Shown: positions 17,570-26,987, counted from the first letter of the stretch. The stretch is DNA of 64,000 nt from Bifidobacteriaceae bacterium (GCA_031267825.1 JAIRYJ010000034.1:62001-126000), one strand, 5' to 3'. Program-made: numbers and translations. Notes: generated from the sequence alone by a model not told the origin.

Positions 17570-19794
17570 TGAACTGGTTTGGACTGGTTGGGCTGACCGT
17601 CACAGCGGTCGGCTGGACTTGCCTGGCCCTACGGGTGGGCGGATTCGTTCACCTGTTCCGGGCCGGTCCGGCGGAGCTACCGGGCAGCCGGCGTGGTCAG
17701 CCGTGGCGCCGCACCGCCGCCATGCTGCACGAGTTCTTGGCCCACAGGCGCCTCAGCCGGAAACCACTTGTCGCCGTGGCTCACTGGCTAACCATGATGT
17801 CTTTCTTGGTTCTGGTCGCCACCCTGGCGCAGGCCACCGGCCAGTTGTTCAACCCGCGTTTCGAATTGCCTTGGCTGGGCCACTGGTTGATTTACAACTG
17901 GTTGACTGAGTTGCTCGCCTGGGCCGGGCTCGGCGGAATCGTAGTGTTGGTCGCGGTTCGGCTGTGGGCTGGGCGGGCCCGTCTGGGTCCCGCCTCCCGC
18001 TTCTTCGGGTCGCATCAGTGGCGGGCTCGTTACGTTGAGGCCACCATTTTGGCGGTCGTGATTCTGGTTTTGTGGCTGCGTGGTATCGAGTCGGTCCTGG
18101 CCGGCCCAGCGGGTTGGGCCCGCTTCGCCACGACAGCTTGGATAGGTCGGCTTTATCCGCCAGATTTGTCCGATGCCGTCCTGGCGGCTTGGGTGTCAAC
18201 CCTCGCGTTAGCGAAGATCCTGGTCAGTTACGCCTGGATGGTGGTGGTTAGCTTGACGCCAACGATGGGCGTGGCTTGGCACCGTTTCCTGGCTTTCCCC
18301 AATCTGTGGACCGGGCGTGACCCGAACGGTCGGCCCGCTTTGGGTGGCCTGGAGGCTTTAGTGGTTGATGGCCGGGTGGTGGACTTGGAGGATCCGGCGC
18401 TTGATGAGTCGGTCCTGGAGCGGCTCGGGGCGGGTTGGACGGCCGACCTGACCTGGCGCGACCGCCTGGCTTTGGCCACCTGCACCGAATGTGGCCGCTG
18501 CCAGGAGGTTTGCCCGGTCTGGCAGTGCGTGACCGCCACTCTCAGCGGCCCGGCCGCGTCTGACACAGCGGTACCACCCGCCACAGCCGCCGTCGCTACC
18601 TCAGCCGCTGCACCTGGCGGCCCGGCCGCGTCTGACACAGCGGCACCACTCGCCACAGCCGCTCCAGCCAGCACCACCCTGAGCCCAAAGCTGCTGGTCA
18701 GCGCACTGAGAGATCACGTCTTCGGGTCCGAGCCGGAGCCTTCACCACTAGTCGGCGGCGACTCAAAATGGGCCATCACACCAGAAGTCCTCTGGGCTTG
18801 CACCACTTGCGGAGCTTGCACCGCGGCTTGCCCGGTTGGAGTTGAACACGTCGATCAGATCATCGAACTGCGCCGCCATCAGGTGCTGGTCGCGGCCGAC
18901 TTCCCGGCCGGACTGGGCACAACCTTCCGTAACCTGGAACGTCGCTCCAACCCGTGGGGCATGTTGCCTCGCCAGCGGCTCGACTGGGCCAAAGGATTGT
19001 CCTTCGAACCGCCCGTCTTAGGCCAAACAATCGAATCGTTGGACCAAGTTGACTACCTCTTCTGGGTTGGCTGCGCCGGAGCCTTCGACGAACGCGGCCA
19101 AACCACCGCCCGCGCCCTGGCCGAACTGTTGCATCAAAGCGGTGTCAGTTTCGCTGTGCTCGGCGAACAGGCCGCCTGCTGTGGTGATCCGGCCCGCCGG
19201 ACCGGTAACGAAGCCCTGTTCGCCGCTCTGGCCAGTGCCAACGCCGACTATTTGAACCAGGCCGGGGCTAAACGAATCATTGTGACCTGTGCTCACTGCC
19301 GCAACACCCTGGCCAACGAATACAGCCAATTCGGTGGTCACTACCAAGTCATCCACCACACCGAACTGTTGGCTGATCTGATCAACCAAGGCCGACTTGT
19401 GCCACGAAACCTGGGGGACGGCATCGTCCAAGTGACCTACCAGGACCCCTGCTACCTGGCGCGGCACAACCGCCAAAGCGCCGCACCACGCCGCCTGCTG
19501 GGTTCGATACCTGGTTTGAGGTTGACAGAAATGGCCCAGTCAGGTGACCGGACCAACTGTTGCGGTGGTGGCGGCGGCCGGATGTGGTGGGAGGACAGCG
19601 GCCCGCGTTTAGGTCAGAGGCGGTTCGAACAAGCGGCTATGACCGGCGCGGACATGCTGGCTACGGCTTGCCCGTTCTGCCACATCATGTTGGCCGATGC
19701 CGCCGCCACAGCCGGTTCGGACCTCCCAGTTCGCGATCTGGCTGAGTTGGTTCTGGCAGCCGTCAGCCCTTCCGGTCAGATGGCCGAGGTTTAG
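17569..19794 (+). CDS. Membrane Fe-S oxidoreductase with CCG domains (DgcB-like), ETF partner
   Basis: A 741-residue membrane electron carrier. The N-terminal third has about five hydrophobic segments. Then come two ferredoxin-type cluster motifs, CTECGRCQEVCPVWQC (about 305) and CTTCGACTAACPVG (about 410), and two CCG domains (AACCGD and CAHC near 540-580; TNCCGGGGGRMWW near 664 and CPFCH near 705). This plan is that of DgcB, which passes electrons between ETF and the quinone pool in dimethylglycine catabolism. EtfB and EtfA follow directly. An Ala/Thr/Pro stretch of about 55 residues, built on a 45-bp DNA repeat (near 18547 and 18619), sits between the two cluster motifs. ATG at 17569 overlaps the previous stop; GTG at 17560 is possible. 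Confidence 0.8.
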   Translation: MNWFGLVGLTVTAVGWTCLALRVGGFVHLFRAGPAELPGSRRGQPWRRTAAMLHEFLAHRRLSRKPLVAVAHWLTMMSFLVLVATLAQATGQLFNPRFELPWLGHWLIYNWLTELLAWAGLGGIVVLVAVRLWAGRARLGPASRFFGSHQWRARYVEATILAVVILVLWLRGIESVLAGPAGWARFATTAWIGRLYPPDLSDAVLAAWVSTLALAKILVSYAWMVVVSLTPTMGVAWHRFLAFPNLWTGRDPNGRPALGGLEALVVDGRVVDLEDPALDESVLERLGAGWTADLTWRDRLALATCTECGRCQEVCPVWQCVTATLSGPAASDTAVPPATAAVATSAAAPGGPAASDTAAPLATAAPASTTLSPKLLVSALRDHVFGSEPEPSPLVGGDSKWAITPEVLWACTTCGACTAACPVGVEHVDQIIELRRHQVLVAADFPAGLGTTFRNLERRSNPWGMLPRQRLDWAKGLSFEPPVLGQTIESLDQVDYLFWVGCAGAFDERGQTTARALAELLHQSGVSFAVLGEQAACCGDPARRTGNEALFAALASANADYLNQAGAKRIIVTCAHCRNTLANEYSQFGGHYQVIHHTELLADLINQGRLVPRNLGDGIVQVTYQDPCYLARHNRQSAAPRRLLGSIPGLRLTEMAQSGDRTNCCGGGGGRMWWEDSGPRLGQRRFEQAAMTGADMLATACPFCHIMLADAAATAGSDLPVRDLAELVLAAVSPSGQMAEV

Positions 19795-19807
19795 CGAAGG
19801 AGTCTTG

Positions 19808-20617
19808 ATGAAGATAATTGTGCTGGTCAAGTACGTTCCAGATATTGAAGTGGGTTACCGTTTCAAGCCTGACGGCCGGTTAGACCGGTCCGGTGAGGGT
19901 CTGCTCAATCAGCTTGATGAATATCCGTTGGAGGCGGCCCGGCGCCTAGTCTCTCAGGTGGACGCTGCCGCCGATAGCACGGTGACCGCTTTGACGGTGG
20001 GTCCGGACGAAGCCGAAGAAGCCATCCGGCGGGCCTTACAAATGGGCGCTGACCGTGGTGTTCATATCTGCGACCAGGCGATCGCTGGCTCTGACGCTCT
20101 AGGCACCTCGCTGGTGTTGGCCGCCGCCATAAACCAGTTAGGTGGCGCTGATCTGATCTTGTGTGGTGCGTCATCGGCCGATTCGGCCACCTCCCTAATC
20201 CCCGTCCAGCTGGCCGCCCGGCTACAGATTCCCGCCTTGACCGGAGCGGCCAGCTTGGCGGTCAACGGCGCCCAGGTGACCGCCTGTCGTCTGACGGACA
20301 ACGCCATGATCGAGTCGCGAACACCGCTACCGGCTTTGGTTTCGTTGACTGATCAGGCAGAACAGCCTACCTATCCGTCAGCTAAGGCTGTCATGTTGGC
20401 CCGGCGTAAGCCAGTCGAGGTTTACGACTTGGCGGACCTGGGTCTAGCGCCTAGCTCAGTTGGTTGTGACGCCGCCCGTGTCAAAGTGCTTGGAGTTGAA
20501 CCGGCCATTCGCCGGGTTGGAGGGCGTCTGGTCGATGCCTCCTCGGATGACGCGGTGGCCGCTTTGGTGGCGTTGCTGCGCGATAACGCCCTGATTCCGG
20601 TTGGAGGAGGTGCCTGA
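19808..20617 (+). CDS. etfB: Electron transfer flavoprotein beta subunit
   Basis: A 269-residue EtfB. It begins [12 protein letters not shown] as in the family, and has [12 protein letters not shown], the AMP-binding region ALQMGADRG, and [20 protein letters not shown]. It forms the ETF heterodimer with the next gene product and ferries electrons from the downstream flavoprotein dehydrogenase to the membrane Fe-S protein (inference from operon order). ATG at 19808 follows GAAGGAG; an in-frame start 37 codons earlier would lie inside the preceding gene and lacks similarity. The stop overlaps the etfA start (TGATG). Confidence 0.92.
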   Translation: MKIIVLVKYVPDIEVGYRFKPDGRLDRSGEGLLNQLDEYPLEAARRLVSQVDAAADSTVTALTVGPDEAEEAIRRALQMGADRGVHICDQAIAGSDALGTSLVLAAAINQLGGADLILCGASSADSATSLIPVQLAARLQIPALTGAASLAVNGAQVTACRLTDNAMIESRTPLPALVSLTDQAEQPTYPSAKAVMLARRKPVEVYDLADLGLAPSSVGCDAARVKVLGVEPAIRRVGGRLVDASSDDAVAALVALLRDNALIPVGGGA

Positions 20618-21690
20618 TGGGCCAAATTCTGGTGCTACTCGATGACCCGGCGGCTGATCCGGCCCGCCTGATTCTTGGTGGATCGTTGGGTCAGGTCATT
20701 GGCTTACGTCTGCCCGCTGGGCCACTGGTTGACGATTCGCTAGCCCCGTCCGCCGGATCAGTCGGCGACGATTGGCTGGCCCCGCCCGCCGGGGAGTATT
20801 GCCTTGACCCTCAAGTGCTGATCCGGCCCGGTGTTGTGGCCCAGGCGTTGGCTCAGGCGGTCAACCAGTATCAGGCCGTCGCGGTACTACTGCCCGCCGG
20901 TCTGTTCGGCGCTGAAGTCGGCGCGCTGCTCGCCTTGGAACTCGGCAGCGCTGTTGTGACAGATGTCACCGCCATCAGTGCTGAACTGGTCGCGACCAAA
21001 CCAATCATGGCTGGAACAGCCATCTCCGAGGTGAGCCTGACTGGACCAACGGCCATTTTCACCGTTCGTTACGCCGCGACCAGTTCTTCTGTGACGGCGG
21101 GTTCAACTAATGGCACTGACATGGCCGGTTCAGCGGAGCTGCCCGGCGCTGGCCCAGCCAGCGTCACCGAATTGCCGCTCGACCACTCATCCAACGTCAC
21201 CGAGTTACCGCTCGACCGCCCAGCCAGGCCTGCCGCACAAGTTGAGATCATCTCGGTCAAACCAAACAAGTTGGCCAGTGGACGCCCAGGATTGGACCAG
21301 GCCAGCATCATCATCTCAGCTGGGCGCGGCACCGGCGGTGACTTGCGGCCAGTTGAACTCTTGGCTGACGCCTTGGGCGCGGCCGTTGGCGCTTCACGGG
21401 CGGCCGTTGACGCCGGCTGGGCCGATCCATCACTTCAGGTTGGTCAAACCGGCAAAACCGTCAACCCGGAACTGTACATCGCGGCTGGTATCTCCGGGGC
21501 GATCCAGCATCAAGCCGGGATGCGCGGAGCCAAGCTGATCGTCGCCATCAACCAAGACCCAGACGCGCCCATCTTTGAGATCGCGGACCTGGGCATTGTG
21601 GGCGATCTAGCCGAAATACTGCCCGCCACTGCGGCCGCCCTGCGGCGCGAGGGAACAATGAAGGGACCATGCCATGGCTACAACCGCTGA
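20617..21690 (+). CDS. etfA: Electron transfer flavoprotein alpha subunit
   Basis: A 357-residue EtfA. The C-terminal FAD domain is clear: [55 protein letters not shown] and [22 protein letters not shown], read in successive pieces (about 225-345). The N-terminal domain is recognisable but carries two additions: PPAG-rich residues 30-60, and a duplicated TELPLD segment (about 185-210) from a 27-bp direct repeat near 21169-21225. It is translationally coupled to etfB and overlaps the next start by 17 bp. Confidence 0.92.
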   Translation: MGQILVLLDDPAADPARLILGGSLGQVIGLRLPAGPLVDDSLAPSAGSVGDDWLAPPAGEYCLDPQVLIRPGVVAQALAQAVNQYQAVAVLLPAGLFGAEVGALLALELGSAVVTDVTAISAELVATKPIMAGTAISEVSLTGPTAIFTVRYAATSSSVTAGSTNGTDMAGSAELPGAGPASVTELPLDHSSNVTELPLDRPARPAAQVEIISVKPNKLASGRPGLDQASIIISAGRGTGGDLRPVELLADALGAAVGASRAAVDAGWADPSLQVGQTGKTVNPELYIAAGISGAIQHQAGMRGAKLIVAINQDPDAPIFEIADLGIVGDLAEILPATAAALRREGTMKGPCHGYNR

Positions 21691-23200
21691 CGCGATCATC
21701 ATAGGAGCCGGCCTAGTTGGCACCTCAACCGCTTACCAGTTGGCCCGAACCGGCCGCCGGGTAATTCTTTGCGACCAGAAAGCCGGCCCCGGTTACGGCT
21801 CATCGAGTGCCTCATCTGGCATTATTCGCTTCGAATACACTCTGGCGACCTCGGTCATTGTGGCCTGGGAAGCCTCACACGATTGGGCTAATCTGCGCGA
21901 TTATTTGGCGGCACCGGCGACTGAACCGCTAGCCCAATTCCATCGCTGCGGCAAGATCATGATCGACTGCCCAGCCTTCCCGCGCGACTTGCTTCAGAAT
22001 TACTTCGAAAGCATCGGAATCGAATACGAATATTGGGATGCGGCCGAATTACCGAAACGGATCGGCGGCCTTGACCCGGGACGGCACTATCCGCCAAAAC
22101 CAATTGACGCGCCCGAGTTCTGGGATGACCCGACCGGTCAGCTTGGGGCGATTTACACACCCCAGGCCGGGTTCATTGATGACCCCCGGCTGGCCTGCGA
22201 GAACTTCGCCGACGCTGCCGTCCGGGCCGGCGCTGAGGTGCGCTATCGTGCGCCGGTGGTGGGATTGGCCCGGGCAGGCGACGGCTACCAGGCTGATTAC
22301 CGTGCTGGTCGGGCCGGTCAGGCCAGCCCGACCGGTTGGGCTGACCAGGTCGGCCCGAACGGACGGGTCGGCAATACGGGCTTGTCTGGCGATACAGGCC
22401 TGCCTGGTCACCGAGGACCGGCCGGTGATACCCGACTGTCTGGTCAACCCGAACTACCTGGACGAACCAACCCGGGGGACGGCATCGGACAAATCGCCTC
22501 AGGTGTCTGGCAGGTCCTGCTGAGCAGCGGCGAACTACTTGAAGCGCCACTAGTGGTCAACGCCGCCGGACCGTGGTCGCCTGAGATTAACCGCCTAGCC
22601 GGGGCGGGCGGTGAGTTTTCGATCACAACCAGGCCACTGCGCCAAGAAGTCCACTCAGTGCCAGCCCCAGCCGGGTTCAATCCGCCCGATGGGCTGGGAC
22701 CGGCCGTAGCCGATCAAGACCTCGGCTACTACCTCAGGCCGGAACCATCCGGCGGGCTACTAATTGGTGGCACCGAGCCAGACTGTGACGCTCTGGACTG
22801 GGTTGAGGGACCAGTCGATGCCGTCAATATGAACCGGACGGCCGAACTCTTCGAGAAACAAGTCACCAGGGCGGCCCGGCGATTCCCTGGGCTGGCTATC
22901 CCGCCACGCCCGGCCGGGGTTGTTGGAGTCTACGATGTCGCCACCGACTGGACGCCAATCTACGACAAGACCGATCTACCCGGCTTCTTTGTCGCCATCG
23001 GCACCTCCGGCAACCAATTCAAGAATGGCCCGCTAATTGGCGAGTTCATCAGCGCCCTAATTGAGGCCGACGGCCGGGGTCAGGATCATGATGTCGTGCC
23101 CGTCAGATACACCGGACGCGTCACCGGCCGCCAGATTGACCTCAGCCTCTATTCGCGTCTGCGCCAGCCGGCCGCCAACTCCGGCACTGTGGCTGGCTGA
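21674..23200 (+). CDS. DAO-family FAD-dependent amine/amino-acid dehydrogenase
   Basis: A 508-residue flavoprotein of the D-amino-acid oxidase / sarcosine oxidase beta superfamily. The N-terminal dinucleotide fold reads [17 protein letters not shown], followed by [13 protein letters not shown]. The second half has [17 protein letters not shown] and the C-terminal FAD site [17 protein letters not shown]. It closes the operon with EtfAB and the Fe-S protein, so it should be a dehydrogenase handing electrons to ETF rather than to oxygen. N-methylglutamate is the substrate suggested by the upstream genes; sarcosine or dimethylglycine are alternatives. Residues about 210-273 form a Gly-rich collagen-like insertion ([17 protein letters not shown]) ending in PGDGIGQ, a motif repeated elsewhere in the window. 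The start overlaps etfA. Confidence 0.82.
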   Translation: MATTADAIIIGAGLVGTSTAYQLARTGRRVILCDQKAGPGYGSSSASSGIIRFEYTLATSVIVAWEASHDWANLRDYLAAPATEPLAQFHRCGKIMIDCPAFPRDLLQNYFESIGIEYEYWDAAELPKRIGGLDPGRHYPPKPIDAPEFWDDPTGQLGAIYTPQAGFIDDPRLACENFADAAVRAGAEVRYRAPVVGLARAGDGYQADYRAGRAGQASPTGWADQVGPNGRVGNTGLSGDTGLPGHRGPAGDTRLSGQPELPGRTNPGDGIGQIASGVWQVLLSSGELLEAPLVVNAAGPWSPEINRLAGAGGEFSITTRPLRQEVHSVPAPAGFNPPDGLGPAVADQDLGYYLRPEPSGGLLIGGTEPDCDALDWVEGPVDAVNMNRTAELFEKQVTRAARRFPGLAIPPRPAGVVGVYDVATDWTPIYDKTDLPGFFVAIGTSGNQFKNGPLIGEFISALIEADGRGQDHDVVPVRYTGRVTGRQIDLSLYSRLRQPAANSGTVAG

Positions 23201-23281
23201 GAGGGCCAAGAGATCTCCGGGCGCTCGCCCGCGCCCGCCACCGCCGCGTTTCCGCTGGTCAGCTCGGTGCGCTGGGTTGCG

Positions 23282-23704
23282 TCAGGCTGGGAACCAGATT
23301 GCGATCTCGCGGGCGGCTGATTCAGGTGAATCAGAAGCGTGAACAATGTTCTGAATCTCACCCGTGCCCCAGTCGCGGCCAAAATCACCTCGGATCGTTC
23401 CAGGGGCCGCTTTGACCGGATCGGTCGCCCCGGCCATAGTCCTGAAGGCGGTGATCACTTGGGCTCCTTCCAGCACCAAGGCGACTACCGGACCAGACGT
23501 CATGTACCGGACCAGTGCCGGGAAGAACGGCTTGGCGGCATGCTCGGCGTAATGTTCGGCCAGCAGCTCAGGCGTCGCCCAACGCAACTCCAGGCGGGTG
23601 ATCTTATAGCCGCGGGCTTCAGCCCGGGTAATGACTTGGCCAACTAGGCCACGCTCAACGCCATCCGGCTTGACCAGGACCAGAACTTGTTCAGTTTCAG
23701 ACAT
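23282..23704 (-). CDS. ndk: Nucleoside diphosphate kinase
   Basis: A 140-residue enzyme that transfers the terminal phosphate between nucleoside tri- and diphosphates through a phosphohistidine. It shows [15 protein letters not shown] at the N-terminus, [13 protein letters not shown], and GTIRGDFG followed by NIVHASDS, where the histidine is the phosphate carrier. Length is normal. ATG at 23702-23704 gives the family N-terminus ([14 protein letters not shown]); only a weak ribosome site is present. It lies just downstream of folC on the same strand, a common actinobacterial pairing, but a triple palindromic repeat is wedged between them. Confidence 0.96.
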   Translation of the reverse strand: MSETEQVLVLVKPDGVERGLVGQVITRAEARGYKITRLELRWATPELLAEHYAEHAAKPFFPALVRYMTSGPVVALVLEGAQVITAFRTMAGATDPVKAAPGTIRGDFGRDWGTGEIQNIVHASDSPESAAREIAIWFPA

Positions 23705-23776
23705 GCTGATGAGCTTACCGACCACGGCACCGCCAGCTCTCCTCAACAGCGCCGAGAGACCTGAAACACCCGGCTG

Positions 23777-23944
23777 TCAGATAGTTTGATGTCGAGCAAA
23801 ACGCAAACTAATTCCCCGGAGGAATTAAGTGTCGGCTAGTTTGATGTCGAGCAAAACGCAAACTAATTCCCCGGAGGAATTAAGTGTCGGCTAGTTTGAT
23901 GTCGAGCAAAACGCAAACTAATTCCCCGGAGGAATTAAGTGTTG
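23777..23944. repeat. Three tandem REP-like palindromic elements (55-bp period)
   Basis: Three near-identical copies start TAGTTTGATGTCGAGC at 23782, 23837 and 23892. Each has the palindromic core AACTAATTCC-CCGGA-GGAATTAAGT. They fill the gap between the folC stop and the ndk start, both minus strand. They belong to the same family as the copies flanking the transposase at 39775-40566. They may affect folC-ndk readthrough as stem-loops. Confidence 0.9.
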
Positions 23945-23984
23945 GCTATGGGCTTAGGCGCCCAATATATGACGGGGCCTTAGG

Positions 23985-25349
23985 TCAGGGCCGGTGCAAC
24001 AGAGTGCGGACCTCTCCAGCGATGGTCACACTGCCAGTCGCGATCACCGCGCTAGCCAAAGCCCCTGGCATATCAGGCGAATCTCCCACCGCCAAATCCA
24101 TCGCCCGGACCAGCCCATCATCTAGTCGCTGAACCACCTCAACCCGATCCGGCCCGAACACCTCACGGGCCACCTCAGCCAGTTCCTCCGGATCAATCGC
24201 CCGAGGCGAGGTTGAACGCGTCACAACAACCCGGCGTAAGACCGGCTCCAAAACCCCAAGCAGTCCCTCAGCGTCCTTCCCTTTCAACACCCCTACCAGC
24301 CCGATCAGCCCAACAGGAAAAGCCTCATCAAGCGCTTCGACCAGCGCCTGCATCCCGCCAACATTGTGCGCCGCATCAACCAGCACAGTAGGCGAGTTAG
24401 CCACCACTTCAAGACGGCCAGGTGAGGTGACTGTCTCCACCCCCTCGACATAAACCGATGCCGGGAGCGGCTCGACGGCATCGGACATCAACAACTCAAC
24501 GGCCACCACAGCCAAGGCGGCGTTGTCCGCCTGATGCTGGCCGAACAACGGCAAGAAGACCTCCTCATAGCGACCAGCCAGGCCACGCAAGCCGACCAGT
24601 TGGCCGCCAACCGCCAAATCGCGGCTCACCACGGCGAAATCTTGGCCCAACCAGTGGGCCGTAGCCGAGGCCTTGGTCACGGCCTCGCGCAACACTTCCG
24701 CCACAGCCGGTGGCTGATGTCCAATGACTACCCGCGAGCTGATTATCCCCGCCTTTTCACCTGCGATCGACTCCAGCGAAGAACCCAGCAGATCTTCATG
24801 ATCCCGTGAAATCGGTGTGATGATCTGCACAGTTGAATCAACCACATTGGTCGCGTCCCAGGTCCCACCCAGGCCCACCTCAACTATCGCGACATCGACC
24901 GGGGCATCGGCGAAGGCAACAAAAGCCAAGACTGTCAGCACCTCGAAGAAGTTCATCGGCGGCTCGCCATCGGCCGCCGAACGCTGATCCACCAGGTCAA
25001 CCACCGGCGCGACCTGTGACCAGGCGTCAATCAAAGCGGCCGGTTCAATCGACTGGCCGTCAATCGCGATCCGTTCAGTGAAAGACCGCAGATGGGGCGA
25101 GGTGAACCGTCCAGTGCGCAACCCATGCGCCCGGATCAGCGATTCGGCGATCCTTGCGGTTGAGGTCTTGCCGTTGGTGCCGGCCACATGGATTACCTTG
25201 TAGGTCCGTTGCGGTTGGCCCAACAGGTCCACCGCGGCTTCGACCCGGCTCCTGGTCGGCACCACGTGGTCTTCCGGAGCGCGGTCCAGAAGCTGGCGGT
25301 AAATCGCCGCTACCTCTTGTTCTAGTTTCTGATCAGACACGCCCTCCAT
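23985..25349 (-). CDS. folC: Folylpolyglutamate synthase / dihydrofolate synthase
   Basis: A 454-residue Mur-ligase-fold enzyme that adds glutamate to dihydropteroate and folates. The ATP-binding loop VAGTNGKTSTARIAE, FTSPHLRSFTERI, the VEVGLGGTWDATNVV region, and PISRDHEDLLGSSLESIAGEKAGI (in pieces) are all diagnostic. The C-terminal domain has LVDAAHNVGGMQAL. The ATG at 25347-25349 gives MEGVSDQKLEQE; the longer reading begins in a repetitive stretch. In related bacteria valS-folC-ndk is a frequent order; here valS is at 51881, so the cluster has been broken. Confidence 0.95.
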   Translation of the reverse strand: MEGVSDQKLEQEVAAIYRQLLDRAPEDHVVPTRSRVEAAVDLLGQPQRTYKVIHVAGTNGKTSTARIAESLIRAHGLRTGRFTSPHLRSFTERIAIDGQSIEPAALIDAWSQVAPVVDLVDQRSAADGEPPMNFFEVLTVLAFVAFADAPVDVAIVEVGLGGTWDATNVVDSTVQIITPISRDHEDLLGSSLESIAGEKAGIISSRVVIGHQPPAVAEVLREAVTKASATAHWLGQDFAVVSRDLAVGGQLVGLRGLAGRYEEVFLPLFGQHQADNAALAVVAVELLMSDAVEPLPASVYVEGVETVTSPGRLEVVANSPTVLVDAAHNVGGMQALVEALDEAFPVGLIGLVGVLKGKDAEGLLGVLEPVLRRVVVTRSTSPRAIDPEELAEVAREVFGPDRVEVVQRLDDGLVRAMDLAVGDSPDMPGALASAVIATGSVTIAGEVRTLLHRP

Positions 25350-25796
25350 GTTACGGCGCGGCCCGGCGGGTGTTCTTGAACGCCCTCCGGCCGCCCTGGC
25401 GACCGATGTGGCGATCAATGTGGCGATCAACGTGGCGAAGAGTTGGTTTGGGCTGGCGACGGGCATTGGCGACCGACGTGGCGATCAATGTGGCGATCAA
25501 TGTGGCCAACGGTTCGTTTGGGCTGGCGACGGGCCACGCGACGAACGGCTTGGTCATGGACAGGTTTCTGGGCAGCTGGGGTCAGACCGGTTGGAGCCCG
25601 CGAGCAGCGAGCCCGTCAAATCTATCAATACGGGTTGACAACTGAGACGGACCCGGGCACCGGAGCCAACCCGGCGGCATCGTACAAACTCCATAACGAT
25701 CTGGTAACAGCGCTATCCTGGCGATTGCCGCGCGACTGGGCCCGTGATAGCTTCCATAGCGAGATAGCAACACGAGTTGATCGCAGAGGACCGCAC
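25350..25796. other. 447-bp intergenic region before the ribose operon
   Basis: It lies between the divergent folC and lacI-type genes. Its left half is a 70-bp duplication (25398-25537, listed separately). The right half should contain the ribose operon promoter: TTGACA occurs at 25635-25640, but no well-spaced -10 box is evident, and CCATAGCGAGATAGC near 25753 is a possible regulator half-site area. GCAGAGGA precedes the regulator start. Confidence 0.5.
25398..25537. repeat. 70-bp tandem duplication with internal GTGGCGATCAAT units
   Basis: Two copies (about 25398-25467 and 25468-25537) share GGCGACCGAYGTGGCGATC, repeated GTGGCGATCAAYGTGGC and TTTGGGCTGGCGACGGGC. Within each copy the 12-bp unit GTGGCGATCAAT is itself repeated. 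Spaced 12-bp units upstream of a LacI-type gene could be operator sites, although the unit is not a dyad. The duplication also creates long spurious reading frames. Confidence 0.8.
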
Positions 25797-26987
25797 ATGG
25801 TTGCAAAACGTGCCGATGTGGCCAGACTGGCCGGAACATCGCCCTCAGTCGTGAGCTACGTCATCAACGGCGGCCCACGGCGAGTCGCCCCCGCCACCCG
25901 GCAACGTGTCCTCAAAGCCATCGAACAACTCGACTACCGACCCAACAAAGTAGCCTCATCACTGCGCACCCAGCGCACCATGACCCTGGGATTAGTGGTC
26001 CCGGACAACACCAACCCATACTTCGCTGAACTGGCCCGCGCCATCGAAGACGCCGCCTTCGAAGCCGGCTACACCATGCTGCTAGGCAACGCCACAGACA
26101 ACCGCGAACGTGAATTCGCCTACATCCAAGCCTTCATTGACCAGCGAGTTGACGGCATTATGATCATCCCCTCGGGCGATCAACTAGCCGGCGCGGAACG
26201 GATCGTCCGCGCCCAAGTCCCGTGGGTGGTGCTGGACCGCTCTTTGACCAATGTGACGCCAATGGCGCAGATCGTGTCTGACTCGGTCCAAGGCGGTCAG
26301 TTGGCGACCCAACATTTGATTGAGCACGGTCGGCGCAAGATCGCCTGCGTCACTGGGCCGGCCTCTGGCAGCACTTCCTCACGCCGCGTCCGCGGCTGGA
26401 TGATGACCCTGGAGCAGGCCGGGCTAGAGATCATCCCCGCTAAAGAAGTGCCATTCACTCGGTTCGCCGCCCGGACCGCCACCCTTGAACTGCTGCGCAC
26501 CCATCCTGGAATCGACGCCCTCTTCGTTGGGGCTGATGAGCAGGCACTTGGCGCTTTTAGGGCGTTCGCGGAACTGGGGCTGGCCTGCCCGCAAGACATC
26601 GCGGTGGTCTCCTTTGACGACGTGTCGAGTTCGTTGCTGACCACACCGACCCTGTCAACCATCCGCCAGCCACGTCAACGCATCGCCCGCCTGGCGATCG
26701 AAACGTTGACCCGTTCCCCGGTTGGTCCGTTGGTGGGCGGCCCGTTGGTGGCTGGTACCCCGGCGGGCGGCCCCCCGGCGGACGCTGAGACCGGAACCGG
26801 AAGCAAGGCCGGGACCGGAAGCAAGGCTGAGATCGGGACCGGAACCAATGGCGGAACCGGAACCACGGCCCCGACAAGCCTTGAAACAGTCACCGTACTA
26901 CCAGTTGAACTGGTCAGACGTGGTTCCTGCGGCTGTCCCGAACCAACCTACGGGCTGTACGACATGCCATCACAGGTGACGCCATGA
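25797..26987 (+). CDS. LacI-family transcriptional regulator of the ribose operon
   Basis: A 396-residue regulator. The N-terminal helix-turn-helix reads VAKRADVARLAGTSPSVVSYV with the hinge YRPNKVASSLRTQRT, and a periplasmic-binding-protein-like sugar domain follows (LGLVVPDNTNPYFAELA ... VVSFDDVSSSLLTTPTLSTIRQP). ATG at 25797, preceded by GCAGAGGA, places the HTH at the N-terminus. It is the first gene of a run into rbsK (ATGA overlap), so it is likely autoregulated and relieved by ribose (inference). Residues about 305-362 are a Gly/Thr/Pro-rich insertion built on repeats such as TGSKAGTGSKAEIGTG, just before the conserved C-terminus; LacI proteins do not normally have this. Confidence 0.93.
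   Translation: MVAKRADVARLAGTSPSVVSYVINGGPRRVAPATRQRVLKAIEQLDYRPNKVASSLRTQRTMTLGLVVPDNTNPYFAELARAIEDAAFEAGYTMLLGNATDNREREFAYIQAFIDQRVDGIMIIPSGDQLAGAERIVRAQVPWVVLDRSLTNVTPMAQIVSDSVQGGQLATQHLIEHGRRKIACVTGPASGSTSSRRVRGWMMTLEQAGLEIIPAKEVPFTRFAARTATLELLRTHPGIDALFVGADEQALGAFRAFAELGLACPQDIAVVSFDDVSSSLLTTPTLSTIRQPRQRIARLAIETLTRSPVGPLVGGPLVAGTPAGGPPADAETGTGSKAGTGSKAEIGTGTNGGTGTTAPTSLETVTVLPVELVRRGSCGCPEPTYGLYDMPSQVTP

Noticed and set aside
23777-23944. Tandem 55-bp repeats as a CRISPR array
   Set aside because: The whole 55-bp unit is repeated with no variable spacer, and the unit matches a dispersed palindrome family. No cas genes are near.
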